The notes beneath the pieces were generated by a model. The model made no database searches, was not told the origin of the DNA, and was given only the letters and a program-made list of their open reading frames with translations. The translations under genes and the position numbers were made by a program. Positions 6,759 to 6,989 of a stretch of 6,989 nt of DNA are shown here, piece after piece (position 1 is the stretch's first letter; each line of letters starts with the position of its first letter). Source of the stretch: Candidatus Sulfopaludibacter sp. SbA3 (GTDB lineage: Bacteria; Acidobacteriota; Terriglobia; 20CM-2-55-15); assembly GCA_945861845.1 (NCBI GenBank), contig CAMAWS010000169.1, positions 1 to 6,989 on the forward strand. The letters are read 5' to 3'.

Positions 6759-6989
6759 ATGCGGGATCTCGTCCGGGATTTGATGACTCACAAGCTGACG
6801 CGCCGCGGTTTTCTCAGCCGCATGGTGGCCGCGGGCTACACGATGGCGGCCGCGAAATCCGCGCTCGCCTCGGTATCGCCCACACAGGCCGGTCAGGCCA
6901 CCGCACCACTCACTCGGGAGATGACGGGCACCGGCGGCGAACTTCTTGCCGAGCAGCTCATCGAAGCCGGCGCCGAATACATGTTCGTC
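6759..6989 (+). CDS. Tat-signal TPP-dependent enzyme, N-terminus only (partial)
   Basis: Seventy-seven codons are open to the window edge. A Tat motif is present at 14-22 (TRRGFLSRM), followed by a short Ala-rich hydrophobic stretch (23-37) and a Ser/Thr/Ala-rich linker. From about 57 the sequence GTGGELLAEQLIEAGAEYMF matches the opening helix and strand of the thiamine-diphosphate (TPP) enzyme N-terminal domain (PF02776), as in acetolactate synthase and benzoylformate decarboxylase relatives. The catalytic Glu, the GDG motif and the substrate pocket lie outside the window, so decarboxylase, lyase, synthase and oxidase functions cannot be separated. TPP enzymes are normally cytoplasmic, so a Tat signal, which exports folded cofactor-loaded proteins, is unusual. 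The gene lies 50 bases after the cupin gene on the same strand. The family call rests on about 20 residues and is moderate. Confidence 0.75.
   Translation, partial: MRDLVRDLMTHKLTRRGFLSRMVAAGYTMAAAKSALASVSPTQAGQATAPLTREMTGTGGELLAEQLIEAGAEYMFV

Noticed and set aside
1..6989. CRISPR array, tRNA, rRNA or insertion sequence
   Set aside because: No regularly spaced repeats, cloverleaf-like segments, rRNA-like stretches or transposase motifs were seen. The only short repeats are the coding ones in the His tail and the intergenic inverted repeats.

Overview
The window holds six genes in two divergent groups separated by a 233-base intergenic region. Two of the genes run off the ends. The sequence is GC-rich with strong Shine-Dalgarno sites. 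The planctomycete-type cytochrome c / HXXSHH (DUF1552) pair next to an exported ankyrin protein, together with several twin-arginine signals, suggests a soil or sediment Acidobacteriota bacterium (Solibacter- or Vicinamibacter-like). Planctomycetota, Verrucomicrobiota or Myxococcota are less likely alternatives. This placement is inferred from gene content and not from a phylogenetic marker.

Left group, minus strand (4470 down to 1). First comes an 810-residue exported protein with an N-terminal c-type haem site (CIGCH) followed by the DUF1587/1595/1592/1588/1585 series. It is followed after 36 bases by a 449-residue Tat-exported protein with the HXXSHH motif, and 12 bases later by an exported ankyrin-repeat protein cut by the window edge. 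The spacing, the strong ribosome-binding sites and a Shine-Dalgarno site that overlaps the preceding stop codon all point to one operon. The cytochrome/HXXSHH pairing is a known conserved partnership of unknown biochemical role.

Intergenic region (4471-4703). It holds a plausible sigma70-type promoter for the left operon, embedded in a perfect 9-base inverted repeat (ATTGCCCGC / GCGGGCAAT) that looks like an operator. A second, 7-base inverted repeat lies just upstream of the rightward gene.

Right group, plus strand (4704 to the end). It contains a small NiCoT/UreH-like metal transporter with a His-rich loop, then a Tat-exported double-cupin protein ending in a His-rich tail (17 His in the last 39 residues). 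After a 31-base hairpin comes the start of a thiamine-diphosphate (TPP) enzyme that also carries a Tat signal. Tight spacing suggests co-expression. The working idea is a metal-dependent cell-envelope pathway: a Ni/Co-class transporter, a metal-binding bicupin and an exported TPP enzyme acting on the same small acid. The metal, the substrate and the transport direction are not shown by the sequence. This group is the most novel-looking part of the window.
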